Shown here piece by piece: positions 11,076-21,660 of a DNA stretch of 64,000 nt. The DNA is taken from positions 51,711,706-51,775,705 of the forward strand of contig OZ035960.1 in assembly GCA_964034945.1 (NCBI GenBank). Reading direction: 5' to 3'. How positions within the stretch are numbered: position 1 is the first letter of the stretch; each line of letters opens with the position of its first letter. Both the position numbers and the translations under genes were made by a program. The notes below the pieces were generated by a model. It had not been told where the DNA came from and made no database searches. It worked only from the letters and a program-made list of their open reading frames with translations. The stretch is from Chrysopilus asiliformis (lineage: Eukaryota; Arthropoda; Insecta; Diptera; Rhagionidae).

Positions 11076-12927
11076 GTCTAAAATTGAGACGAAAACAGTA
11101 AAATAAAGGACAAAATGATCATTTTAGAAAACAAATAAATCAACTAGTGAAAAAAGAACTGTTCTTAAAAACAAATGACGAGAGGTCAACGTACTTTCAA
11201 CCCTATAAGCATAGAAATCAACTCTGGCAATTACATTTTTTTTAAGTTTTACAAAATTACTAAAATTAAATTTTCGTTTAACAATTTCAGAATTTCTCTT
11301 ATCAATTAAGCAGACATCAAAACGTCTGGGTTGATAAAATAAAACTACAACTGTTAGCCATTATTGTCGTTTAAAGTGAACTTACCGCACGTCAAGAATC
11401 AAAACAATCCTGCCGCCTATATCCGTAACGTTTTAGGTGAGTTTTATTTAAGGTGGGACTGAAAGGCTCAGTTAAATTGTGTATTAAACAAAAAAACAGT
11501 TTGCGTGATTCTGGGGCGTTAAAATTCGCCAACATTTATTCATCACTTTTTTTGCACGTCAGCATTTTATTTTATACCTGGTTAAGATCGAAATGTGGGG
11601 TAGAGTTATGTTGAATAATTGTGTGTTTAGTTTAGGTTCGGATCTGAGAATCTGATGGACACGTATCCTCACGTCCCTATGTCGTCTCCACGGATGATTC
11701 AAGCCGTTGTCTGCCTCTTCTATCCCTTCTCCTTTCTCAACGCGACTCATTTCGGCAGTTGAAACTTGAATTTTACGCGAGTTGAATGATGAGCGCCAAG
11801 AGGGTGGCCGTTGTTTATCGTGCCTACAATAATGACCTGGTCCGCCATCTCGTGGCAAACAACCATCTATCAAATCGTAAATTACAGACATTTCGCGCTG
11901 GTGTATGTGAAGGCACGTTATAGTTGCTAAACTTATGAAAATTTATATATCGGGCCCTTGTCTCGTAAGCATGAATTATGTGTCATTTCAAGTTTTTATT
12001 TGAACGTTGATTGCCGGCTCTGGCCCATTACACTTCCATGAAATATATTTATGGGGCGGAGAATAAGAAATATCTTCTGCTGTCCGTTGCTCGCCCCACA
12101 TCTACCCCCCTCCCGGTAAACAGTCATCGCTTGAACCTAGATTGACAATATAACAATATTATTCACTGGCTTTCAAATGTCCTCTGCATGCGAATGACTA
12201 TGCAATGTGTATGTGTGTGCGTAGCTGTCGACTGTTTATAGCAAAATCCGAAACGTATGTTTTGGTCGGATAACATAAACTTCTATAAACATAATTAACT
12301 TTTTAATGTATTCAAGTTATGACAGCAAAAGTCAATGTTATTCCATTTCAATGAACAAAATCGGTATTTATGGCTCTGGGAAATTTGCTGTTATTATATT
12401 CACCATATAGTTTAGTACTACTCACTATTTTCATGATGGATGGAAAATTTATTACCATTTGTTTGCTGCAATCGACATAAATTATATTTGCAATGCAAAT
12501 ATATAACCGCAGTCGAATCAAATCACAAAGGAACTACAACATTGCGTTAAATATGAATATTGCCGAATAAATCAATAAAAAAGATTTATGTCAGTTTTAT
12601 TTTAATAGATGCATTTGAAATGTTTTGAAATGTTATTCAAAAGACTATTTTAGTACATTCAAAGTTTTTATTGATTTCCTTGAATAAATTTGAGGTCGTC
12701 TACGAGTATTTCATTAATTTTCGGGAACCTAAAAACAAGTAGATGTTGCTTTTAGCCTGAAAAAAAGAAGAAGATCAAAATATTGTGGTTCTATGAAAAA
12801 ATTAAAGTGAGCCATTTTAAAAATCCGTTTTTTTTTTTTTGGAAAAACGTAGAATTTTTGTTAAACTCCCCATCTTATCATCGTAAACGCCATACGATAA
12901 CGCCATTCGATAACAAATTTCCTTAAT
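11076..12927. other. Unannotated, locally less AT-rich sequence
   Basis: The part 11560-11900 is noticeably richer in GC and has a 110-residue open frame on the minus strand, rich in R, S and P, that I do not recognise. It could be a host exon, an untranslated region or chance. The part 12000-12300 is of mixed composition. No repeat boundaries were seen. Confidence 0.4.
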
Positions 12928-14032
12928 ATGGGTATTCATGAAATCTCGAGAATGGGTATTGAGGAAAATCTTCGTAAGTTTACGCGACGATTTAAGTGTG
13001 CAAACAATCTCCTAAACTTACATAAACGTAAAATACGGAGATTTCGTAAAATTGTAAAATTCAGCTGCAATAATAAGAATGTCTTTTGGGCCACTTGTTC
13101 CCATATTTTAATTGATTTTAATGTTTCGCTTATTCTTGACATTTTCAACTTCTATTTTTATTGCTGCTGAGAGAAAATTGCCGAACAGCTACACTCCACG
13201 TAAAAATACGCAATTGGTAATTTTATCTGTACAGCGATTTTTGTGCAAAAGGTGATAATTTTCCCGTGATCTTTCCCGTGATAAATGAAATGGGAAGTTT
13301 TTCAAATTTCAATTCAGAAAGTCACAAGACTGGGAAATTTTATATCGAAACACAAAAAAAAATTTGGTTTTGGGAACTCGGTTGCCCTGTAGTTTTTTGT
13401 GGTGGCCCTTTTCTGTTGACCTCCCTTGTTATCTCTTCCCAAACACGCTGTTTGTTGGCTTTTGCGTTGGGGGTTAGACGGCGGTGCAAAACAGAGAAGT
13501 TCTTCTCCACTAAATTTATGAGAAGCAGCCGTTGTTCCGCCGTTGGCCTAGCAACCTAAACATTAACAATTTTAACATTAATTTGTGACATTTTTTCGCG
13601 AATCAATCAACACACAAAAATTGAAATTCATTGAATTTAATTCAAGTTCAAATTCAATTTATTGAGGCTTATATTTACACAAAATGGTTTTTTTACAGAT
13701 GAAGTTTTGATTTTATTTTATAGCGATGGAGGAGACACATCTAATATGACAGGAATTCGCGTATTACAAATTTCAACACACAAAACAAAACTCAGCCACC
13801 CTCGAAAAATCTCGGTGCGTCAGTGACAGTTCAAAGTGAAGAGCACAGCTAGTGTGACCATATACAAATTTCGAGGGAAATTTCCAGTCGACTTTCCAAT
13901 AAAATCTCACCAACACAGGTGCATGCAAACAAGCATTAATTGACAGGAATTTGTGTCTTTATTGTTATCACGGCTTTTATCACTTATCACGTTTTGCACA
14001 AAAATCGCTGTACTGGTTTCATGAATACCCAT
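12928..14032. repeat. Region bounded by a 16-bp perfect inverted repeat
   Basis: ATGGGTATTCATGAAA at 12928-12943 is matched by TTTCATGAATACCCAT at 14017-14032. The right copy abuts the mariner relic that starts at 14034. A second inverted-repeat pair (13229-14013) lies inside but off-centre. This may be an old composite or the trace of an inversion. Confidence 0.45.
13229..14013. mobile_element. 785-bp element with 22-bp terminal inverted repeats
   Basis: The left end GTACAGCGATTTTTGTGCAA (then AA) equals the reverse complement of the right end. The match continues imperfectly as GTGATAA. GTGATAA/TTATCAC words recur just inside both ends. No target duplication could be seen, and the short frame inside is not recognised. 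Superfamily unknown. Confidence 0.55.
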
Positions 14033-14160
14033 AACACAAAGTGTTCCAATATCTTGGACCGATGTTAACAGAAAATAAGACAATGCAATTTGTTAAAATT
14101 TTTTGATTTCTTTATTGAATCATGTTATTTGGCACATGGCTATTATGTGTGAAAGATAAT

Positions 14161-14654
14161 CACCCCTATTCCCGTAACCGGCGGGACGTGTATACGCCAG
14201 GCAAGTTTTATCTCGATTGAATGAAATTTTCTTATTCTAGTAGACGTAGAAACGCAGTTTTATTCAGCCCCGCGCTGACAATTTTGACAGTTTTGCTGAT
14301 TTGATACGCATGAAATTTTATTTGTTCAATTAAATGATTGTACTGCGTCTAGTTAGTTTTTCCTGACCTTCAAAACTTATATTTAGTTAAAATTCATTGA
14401 ATGTATAAATAAAATTCACATTTTTATACAAACTTTCTATTTAATTGATTGGTCCCGCAACGATTTACTCGCGGGAAATAAATGTATGGAAAAGTCAAAA
14501 CATTCGCGGGTGCGTTTAGTGTAATACCGAAAGTAAAACGTTTTCTGCACCACGGCACACGCCGGGACAATTGCGTTTAGCAGAATGCAAATTTTCTGCG
14601 GAAAACGCCAAATCCCGCGGCGTACACGTCCCGCCGGTTACGGGAATAGGGGTG
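14161..14654. mobile_element. MITE with long GC-rich inverted repeats
   Basis: The left end CACCCCTATTCCCGTAACCG and the right end are perfect inverted copies for about 32 bases (continuing GCGGGACGTGTA). AAT flanks both sides (14158-14160 and 14655-14657), suggesting a 3-bp target duplication. It is inserted in the mariner relic 14034-15270. Inner words CGCGGG and CCCGCGG recur. No coding capacity. Confidence 0.68.
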
Positions 14655-14782
14655 AATATCGCTCAAATGTTCGCCAAGGCTTCAGCGCCACACCTCCACT
14701 CGATGGTCAAAATTTTTGATGACATCTCTGCATAATTGCTCCTCGATTCTACGAATATACCTTATGATCTCATCCTATGATC

Positions 14783-15180
14783 TCATCCTTCAGTTGTTGT
14801 TGTTGGCCTGTTGGCATCGTCACTACTCTTGAGATAACCCCATAGGAAGAAGCCCAAACGCGCCAAATCGTACGATCTTGGTAGCCACTTGACTTCACTG
14901 TTTCGAGAGGTAATGCGACCTGGCAACTTCTCATTCAATAAAGCCACTGTGGTATTGGCTGTTTGACATGTGGCGCCGTCCTGTTGAAACCACAAATCAT
15001 CGACATCCATAGCATCAAATTCAGGCCATAAAAGTTGGTTATCATGACTGACCAAAAACAACACGAAGTGCGCGAAATGAATTTTTGTTTAAACGCCAAT
15101 TTTCGTAATAGGTATCAATGACTTTAACACGTTGTTCGATTGTTAATCTTTCCAAGGTTGAAATGGCCAAAGACTGAACT
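14783..15180 (-). pseudogene. Mariner transposase, internally deleted
   Basis: The minus strand carries the N-terminal piece LERLTIEQRVKVIDTYYENW (around 15150-15090) joined directly to the C-terminal catalytic part. That part contains WFQQDGAT, then a degraded form of the usual WPPRSxDLxPLDYFLWGYxKS block (here WLPRSYDLARLGFFLWGYLK), and stops at 14783. In intact relatives about 180 residues lie between these parts, so the helix-turn-helix end and the first catalytic aspartate are gone. The DGAT aspartate is present, but the final PLD aspartate of the mariner DD34D triad is replaced (RLG). The protein cannot be active. The same subfamily recurs at 46437. Identification is by motif only. Confidence 0.75.
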
Positions 15181-15271
15181 TGTCAAACCTGAAAAGAGAT
15201 GTCAAAAATGATTAGATGTTTAAACCTCAATCACATTTAACATCGGTCCAAGCAATTGGAACACCCGACAT

Positions 15272-15784
15272 AATATTAGCAGGGCAGTGCGAATGCAAAG
15301 TCGCGCCTGGGGCAAAGCCTGTATGTCGCGATAAGAGAGTCAGGAACAGAACACTCTCCTAGCTTCTAAAAAAATGTTAATAAAAAAATTGCAGGCTAAA
15401 GTCTGTATTGGCCTCTTTTCCAAATCGGGGTATAGGTTTTTAGGGGCTTAACTTGACTTTAGCCATTGATTGTAGCCATTTCTAAGACATAAAAAAGTTT
15501 TGAAAGAGTGGCTAAAGTAAAATAATCCTTAATTTCTCTGAAAATATTAAGTTTTAATAAACCAGATTAAACCAATCGTAAAAAGCTTATTTTTCATAAC
15601 ATTTTGTAGTTATAGGTTTTTGCATTCGGTTTGATACCCTTTTGCCACCGACAGTTAAAATTTCATAAATATTAAAATGCTTCTCCTGAAAAATCAAGAA
15701 ATTCGACTTGGGCCCTTATGACTTGTCACCACAGATTTATTTTGTTTTATTTTTTATGTTCTTATCTCGGCTTTATTTCTGATA
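15272..15784. other. Unannotated sequence
   Basis: No reading frame, inverted repeat or target duplication recognised. Confidence 0.4.
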
Positions 15785-15869
15785 CAGTAATCCCTCCAAC
15801 TGCGCGGTAGATACGTTCCACAAAAACGGCGCGCAAACCGAAACCGCGCACTGTGAACCCTACTTTGTA

Positions 15870-16647
15870 CACGGTAAAAAATCTTGGAGTGAATTCCAAT
15901 CAAAATTGGATTACATATAGGTCCACTCCAAAACATGATTAGATTTCAATCCACTCGTTGGATTGAAATTTTTTTTCTAATCTTCTTTAGATTGAATTAA
16001 ATTCCAAAAATGTATTAAATTTATCAAATGCAAATTGCAATTTCTGTTGCAAAAAATGCAAATTCTGTTGGATTTCACTACATTAAATGAAGGAATCAAT
16101 AGTTTCCTACATTAATTAAGTGTGACTGGAAAATAGAGCGTGAATTCACACAAAAATCAGCGTGAATTCCAACAAAATTTTGTAACAAAATGGGCAAAAT
16201 AAAATCTTCATTTTTCATGGTTTTATGATAGTAATAGTAGGTTTTACCAATATCCCAGTAGTGTTTTTTACTTTTTACAGCATTTATAAATTATAAATAT
16301 TTTCTTACGTATTATTAAATGTTGAAAAACTCCTGCTCACACCGCGATTCGAACCCGAATCCCTAGGTTTGAAGTCCACTCGCCAACCCATACGGCCACC
16401 GAAGTAAATTAACAAAGTGAGTCTAAATATGAATGGTTTCTATCTCACTTGAACTTTACTGTCAGTTAATAACTAAATGAATACTTTCGGTAATTTGATA
16501 TACAATAAAAAGTAATTGAAATCTAATCTAAAAAAATATTAGAATATTTGTAATAATTTGCATTTATTGAATTCCAATCGAAATTGTATTGAAATTTCGT
16601 CCAATACAATTTTTGGATTGAAAAATACTCCAAGATTTTTTACCGTG
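15870..16647. mobile_element. TA-flanked TIR element nested in the pogo-like MITE
   Basis: TA at 15868-15869 and 16648-16649. Ends CACGGTAAAAAATCTTGGAG (then T) match as a 21-bp perfect inverted repeat. GAATTCCAATC and TTGGATTGAA words recur near both ends. The centre holds a tRNA-like segment on the minus strand (16333-16403). No transposase. Confidence 0.68.
16333..16403 (-). other. tRNA-like segment inside a transposon
   Basis: On the minus strand, TGGCCGTATGGG (16398-16387) resembles a polymerase III box A. GGACTTCAAACC resembles an anticodon arm whose loop would read TCA. GGTTCGAATCGCG (16355-16343) is a good box B. The acceptor and T stems do not pair well, so a working tRNA gene is unlikely. 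It may be a tRNA-derived promoter captured by the surrounding element. Confidence 0.45.
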
Positions 16648-16974
16648 TATGAAATTTTGGGGTTAGGAACATGTTTTTTTAAACGAAAATTATAAAAAAA
16701 CCGCGCAGCTGCGAAATTGTTCCGCGCAGTTCGAAATTTTGGTATTAAAAATTTAACCACGCAGTTGCGAAACCGCGCAGTTAGAAACCGCGCAGTTGGC
16801 GGGATTACTGTACTTTTATTTCTGATTTCTGATACACAGTGCCTAAAAAAATATTTTTTTCTCTTTAGTGCATTTTTTTCAAATAAAAGCTTTTTTAAAA
16901 AACTTAAATCCTTTTTGGTCATTTTGTACTTTTTCCTTTTTAGTCATTTTTTTATTTGATCAGTACAACTAAAA

Positions 16975-17345
16975 ATCCAAAATGAAAAGGATAATCACTT
17001 TATCCTTGCCGGACTCTCCATTATCCTTACGGATCTTTTAATGCCAGAACCGGATTCAGCGACCCCAAAAACCCCCAAATGAGATTTTTCCTAACAATTT
17101 TAAGGAAAATTATGATCACGTTATCCTTACAGGACCCTCCGTTATCCTTACAGACTTTTTGACTCCAGAATCAGACTCAGCGACCTCAAAAACCCTAAAT
17201 TGAGAGTTTTTTCCGAAAAATTAGAGGAAAGGGATAATCCCGTTATCCTTACAGGATCTTCCGTTATCCTCCCTTGCCCCCGTTCTCGAGTCGGTCTCCG
17301 TCATAGATTCAACACTTTCCCTCTATGGCAGAGGAAAGTAAAACA
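16975..17345 (+). repeat. Tandem units ending in the family B hairpin
   Basis: Units of roughly 125 bp containing GTTATCCTTACAGGA, GGATTCAGCGACC and AAATGAGA repeat about three times. The array ends in the family B hairpin ACTTTCCCTCT-atggc-AGAGGAAAGT followed by AAAA. One diverged unit stands alone near 5130. Probably the 3' part of another family B copy. Confidence 0.55.
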
Positions 17346-19302
17346 GATCTCTTACGTTATCCTCCCTTGCAGGACCTTCCCTTATCCTTACAAGGACAAA
17401 GTAGAGAAAATATTGTATTGTTTCAAGTCAACCGGGATGAATGGAAGTGGAACAGAGAAAAAAACAGATCGAAGGCAAGCTAAATAAAAGCTTTCAAAAA
17501 AGAATTGAATGAAGAAAAAAGAAAATTCATATAAAAAAAACGAAATGATGGTTGGAATCCATTTACCCAAAGAACAGGCTACAAAGCTCAGTTAATTGTT
17601 TGTTTGTACGAAAATTGAATATAAATAGTATTTTAGTAATTAAAACCTTTTGCGCTTAGTAGTTTTGGTTATTTAGTGATGATTTTTAGTGATCCGAAAA
17701 GAAGAAAAGGAAAAAGGGGAAAAATGTGAGAGAAATTGTGCTTGTATTTTAGATTTTACTACAACCGCGGAAAAGTGCGTTCACGGTTCGGGGAAAAACT
17801 TTAACAATTAGTATTGTTTCGTATCATTTTAATATGATAACAGCTATTTCAATATCAAGTGTGAATACCCCTATAGATTTTGTATGAAAAAAGCAATAAC
17901 TTTATCAATTTTTATCTTTATCAATTTTTTTTATGAACACAAAGCATGTACGGGCCACTTAGTTTCTCGTAAATCGATTTCATGTCTTAACTAATTTTCC
18001 ATTTTTGTTCACCTTTACTTTAACGTAAATTTCGGATACCCCTAACATCATATTACTGTGCAGGAAAAAGCATTATTTATTGTATACTATTATGACATTG
18101 CGCTTGTATAATAAAGCTTTAGTATATTTTATGGTTTTCCATATCCGTTTTAGCAAAATGCGTTTTATGAGTCTCCATCCCTTAATATCACAGAAAATAT
18201 CTTGTGTAGTGAATCAGAAGAGAACAGAACACAAGGATTTTCATAACTTTTTCGGTCTTATAAAGTAAAACTAAATGAGGAAGAAAGGTTGAAATCTTAG
18301 AAATAATATTCCAACGTTATCAAGTTTTACCCACATTTAATTTAACATCCTGAGATGGTTCTTCCATTGCATTAACTTATGTTATAAGTTGCTACCTGCT
18401 ACGTTATAAGGTGACTGCAGAATTACATCAACACTATCTCCGGATCCGTACATGAACTTTTGCTGCTTCTATTTTATCTGTAACCCCCCGGTCTAATATA
18501 GGGTGCAAGTCTGAGAATATGTTTTCATCTATCTTATAGTCTTTTCTCTAATATCTAATACTTGGAACGGAAGTGTTTCTTCTGCAACTCCCATATTACC
18601 ATTCCAGCCCACTAACCTAAGTTTATATGAAGAACCGAGGATCACAAATCTTTTTCGCCTCAACGTTGTTAACTCTCATAAATGTTAGTTTTCGTGAAGC
18701 ATATAACATATGATAAATGAAATTAAAAGGATTTGTTACAACATATCCAAAAATTTATTGTTGCCAATATAAATTTCAACATTTTCACAACTTCTGGCTT
18801 CATACATAGTATTCTTTGACCGTATCCTACTAGAATGATGATTGTTCTGGTGTCGAGTAATTAAAACAAAATTATTGCCTTTTTATGGAAATTCGGATTA
18901 GCATACTTTTGCATTCAGGAAAAGTAAACCTGGTCTGAGTATCAAAGTTTTTGTTAGCAGGATAAGCCATTCTGATTGTAAATTCTGGATAAATGAACAG
19001 CAAGTTTAGTTAGAGTTATCACATTCCTAACAAACGAATTACTAGCTTACCTTTAACATGTGCTGTTAAGTGATTATCATAATGAAGATTAAATTTTGTT
19101 CATAAAGTTTATTTTTGAGAAACATATATGAAAGTTTCAAAATATGAAAATGTTATTTGCATAGAAGTTATGTGAAGTTTAAACCGAAATTTAAATGTTC
19201 TTAACACTGAAATTTTTAATAAGTTCTTACATTTTTTGATACACGTCATCAAATGCAATGTCATTATTTTCGAATTGAATTGTCTGCAAAAAAATCAGTT
19301 GT
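17346..19302. other. Unannotated AT-rich sequence
   Basis: No coding region, tandem array or bounded inverted repeat recognised. About 17350-17410 still resembles the preceding repeat (TTATCCTTACAAGG). Confidence 0.45.
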
Positions 19303-19372
19303 GAACAACACAAAACTTTCCTCAGCAATATTTAATTTCCGAAAAAAACATCCTGAGCTGTGAAAAAAACAT
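19303..19372 (+). repeat. Family B 5' end fragment
   Basis: CAGTTGTGAACAACACAAAA then CTTTCCTCAGCAATATTTAA matches the starts of the copies at 9345 and 42818. Similarity is lost within about 60 bases, where the 162-bp array begins. Confidence 0.5.
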
Positions 19373-19757
19373 CCCCAACACAGACCCATTAAAAAGTAGC
19401 CCGAGGGGTGGGGGCGTAAGGGGAGGGGGGTAAAGTGATTTCGAAACATAGTTTTTGCGCTATGTTGCTCTTTCGCGGGGTAACTACTGAACCGATTGGC
19501 CTGAAATTTGGCATAGATGTTCGTCGAGGGTCCAGCCCCAACATAGACCCATTAAGAAGTAGCCCGAGAGGTAGGGGCGTAAGGGGAGGGGGTAAAGTGG
19601 TTTCGAAACTTAGTTTTTGCGCGATGTTACTCTTTCGCGGGGTAAATACTGAACCGATTGGCCTGAAAATTGGCATAGATGTTCGTCGGGGGTCCAGCCC
19701 CAACACAGACCTATTAAAAAGTAGCCCGAGAGTTGGGGGGAGTAAGGGGGTAAAGTA
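19373..19757. repeat. 162-bp tandem array, about 2.4 units
   Basis: Units begin CCCCAACAYAGACCCATTAA at 19373, 19536 and 19698 (third partial), with periods of 163 and 162 bases. Each holds a GTAGCCCGAG, a GTAAGGGGAGG tract, and ACCGATTGGCCTGAAATTTG. The last words resemble the untranslated tails of insect dispersed repeats. High unit similarity suggests recent duplication. Confidence 0.75.
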
Positions 19758-19889
19758 ATACCGAATGCAAGTGCTGGAATTTTTTGTTAGTTTCTTAATC
19801 ATTTTCCGAAGAGAAAAAACTAATGAACAGCATACAGGCTACCTAATTTTTAACCAAATGAATTTAGATTTCCTAAGTTTTTTTTCTGT

Positions 19890-19921
19890 TCACGCCGGGC
19901 GAAGCCGGGTCCAAATTCTAG
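19890..19921 (+). other. Possible Helitron-type 3' terminus
   Basis: GCCGGGCGAAGCCGGG followed by TCCAAATTCTAG is a GC-rich, hairpin-like word and then CTAG. Helitrons end in a hairpin followed by CTRR, and the next base is T as their A/T target rule requires. The stem is short and imperfect, and no matching 5' end was found. Confidence 0.3.
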
Positions 19922-20170
19922 TTCGCAATAAAATTCTCTACAAAAAAGGTTAAATACAATTTTCTTGTAGGACAACCAGTTTTCGAGATACTAGTCGTCA
20001 AACTACGCGTACAAAGCGAGATATTTACGATTTTTTTGACTTTTGACTTTTGACCTTGAATAATTGCAATTCCTCTGTGCGACGCACAGTTTGACGACTA
20101 GTATCTCGAAAACTGTTTGTCCTACAAGAAAATTGTATTTAAGCTTTTTTGTAGAGAATTTTATTGTGAA
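19922..20170. repeat. Foldback repeat with 86-bp arms
   Basis: The left arm 19922-20009 and right arm 20084-20170 are reverse complements with few mismatches, sharing CAATAAAATTCTCTACAAAA and CGAGATACTAGTCGTCAAAC. The spacer is about 74 bases. No target duplication seen. The left arm starts directly after the possible Helitron end. Confidence 0.75.
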
Positions 20171-20446
20171 TAATTCATCTGAACTTCAAAAAGACGTACA
20201 GCCCTTACAAAGTGAGATAAACGTAAAAAACTGATTTTTGGGACCTTCGACCATGATTACCATGACTTTTGGGACGTTGTTTGTTATGTCAAAATAAAGG
20301 TCTGTGCAAAAATTCAGTTAACTAGGATTTTTTAAGAGGTTCCTGCTTTTCTTCGCCTAATTTTCCTGTATTAATATTCTTAACACATTTTAGCTTTATG
20401 AAATTTTTGATGCAAAATAACTATTTCATTTTTTATGGAGGAGGGG

Positions 20447-21135
20447 AAAAATAATTGTCACATTGAATTTTGATGTATGGAAGAGTCCAGCGTAGTCCAA
20501 GTGATAAAGTACTTGGTCCATGTTCCGCACGTCGGTGGTTCCATTACCGACTGTCGCACGCTGTGATTCAAGTCCACTCAACTTGCTTTACGAAATGAGT
20601 AGTGATAGTTTCCGCTAGGCGTTAACGACATCATCGGTCTAGATTGCTATGACGGCCTCTGCTGTTGATGGGTTGCAATGTGAAAACCTTACAAATGTTG
20701 TAATTCATCCATGGTTCGCAATTCATGTAAAAACTGTAGGTGTGAAGCAGGGAAGAAATCGTTATGAAACTTCAATTGAGGAGGCCCAGGCTCGTCAATA
20801 GTTGTAGCGCAAAGGATGATGATGATGGAAGAGTTATGTAAAATCATATTCAAAATACATTCTCACCTATATAATTTTCGATATGGCTAAATGGTTTCGA
20901 GAAAAAAGAAAAAAACTATTTCGTTTGTATTGCGGATGGGATTAGGAATAGCCTTCCTAATTACGAGAAACCCAACTGCTCAATCCTTTCGAAAGTTATG
21001 GTGGTCACGAACGGATAAGCAGACGGACAGACACGCGGAAATCAAAATCTATTGTCATACCAAACATCCTGGTCTAATACATTTTTGTGTCCAATGATTT
21101 GTTCAATGCTTTACAAGCGGTTACGCGGTTAATTG
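20447..21135 (-). mobile_element. Old, diverged family A Helentron-like copy split by a SINE
   Basis: It keeps TTTTGATGTATGG, GTTATGTAAAATCATAT, the AGCAGACGGACAGACACGCG tract, AAACATCCTGGTCTAATACA and TTACAAGCGGT in the order found in family A, but with heavy divergence. The right end runs into pogo-like sequence at about 21112. A 338-bp SINE splits it at 20487. Confidence 0.55.
20487..20824 (+). mobile_element. tRNA-derived SINE with 10-bp target duplication
   Basis: The direct repeat ATGGAAGAGT lies at 20477-20486 and 20825-20834. Just inside the left end TAGTCCAAGTGATAAAG resembles box A, and 60-70 bases later GTGATTCAAGTCCACTC resembles box B, as in polymerase III-transcribed tRNA-type SINEs. 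The 3' end is GTAGCGCAAAG followed by GATGATGATG, a trinucleotide tail rather than poly-A. Some insect LINE/SINE pairs use such tails. It would be moved by a LINE not present here. Confidence 0.75.
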
Positions 21136-21388
21136 GTTCCGCGTAAGTCGAAACCGCGTAAGTGAAGATTCAGGATTAGTGCAAAACAATACATACCTAT
21201 TATCTTTTTTATGTAAAAACATTCATCTATAATTACAATATTTTCTTTTTAAATAAAAATTGCTCCAAAACCGTACCGCGTAACTCGAGTACTGCCGCAA
21301 TTTTTTTCCGCGTAAGTCGAGCACTGCCGCAATTGTTTTCCGCGTAACTCGAAATTCGCGTAACTCAAGTATCGCGTAACTCGAGGGA
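21112..21388. mobile_element. Pogo-like MITE fragment
   Basis: The right end, reverse-complemented, is CAGGTATCCCTCGAGTTACG, flanked by TA. The word CCGCGTAACTCGA or its variants repeats at least seven times. It resembles the pogo-like MITE at 15785 (CAGTAATCCC ends, repeated CGCG words). No left end was recognised. Confidence 0.5.
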
Positions 21389-21660
21389 TACCTGTATTAA
21401 ATAACTACATCTAAATTACTAAATTAGTATATGATTCTCATAGAGAGCATAAAAATTATTATTGAAGGATAGCTTAAACCAGCGATTCTCAACCTGTGGG
21501 GCGCGCCCCCTTAGGGGGGCGCGAGTACATTTAAGGGGGGGCGCGAGCATATCCAAGACAAAATATTTAAAAAAGTTTATTAATTGACTGAAAGGAAAGT
21601 ACATACCCACATACAAAACAAAATACATTTCGACATAATATTTAATAATTAACTTATTAA

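Larger units (their letters stand above)
14034..15270 (-). mobile_element. Mariner-type relic with internal deletion and nested MITE
   Basis: The inverted repeats are GTGTTCCAATATCTTGGACC (left, from 14041) and GTGTTCCAATTGCTTGGACC (right, reverse complement, ending 15264), extending as GATGTTAA. TA dinucleotides lie at 14032-14033 and 15271-15272. The transposase remnant is on the minus strand. A 494-bp MITE sits near the left end. Confidence 0.68.
15785..16810. mobile_element. Pogo-like MITE interrupted by another element
   Basis: TA lies at 15783-15784 and 16811-16812. The ends CAGTAATCCCTCCAACTGCG and (reverse complement) CAGTAATCCCGCCAACTGCG differ at one base and continue CGGT. CAGTnnnCCC ends with a TA target fit the pogo/Tigger group. 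The word AACCGCGCAGTT repeats at 16700-16795, probably subterminal protein-binding sites. A 778-bp element occupies 15870-16647. Confidence 0.66.

Noticed and set aside
11559..11891. 110-residue minus-strand frame as a gene
   Set aside because: No recognisable domain or splice pattern. Composition is only mildly different from its surroundings, so it is noted as unannotated.
12928..13170. Overlapping open frames on both strands
   Set aside because: They mirror each other over the same bases, are not similar to known proteins and lie within a repeat region.
16333..16403. Functional tRNA gene (anticodon TCA)
   Set aside because: The polymerase III boxes are good, but the acceptor and T stems do not pair, and it lies inside a transposon.
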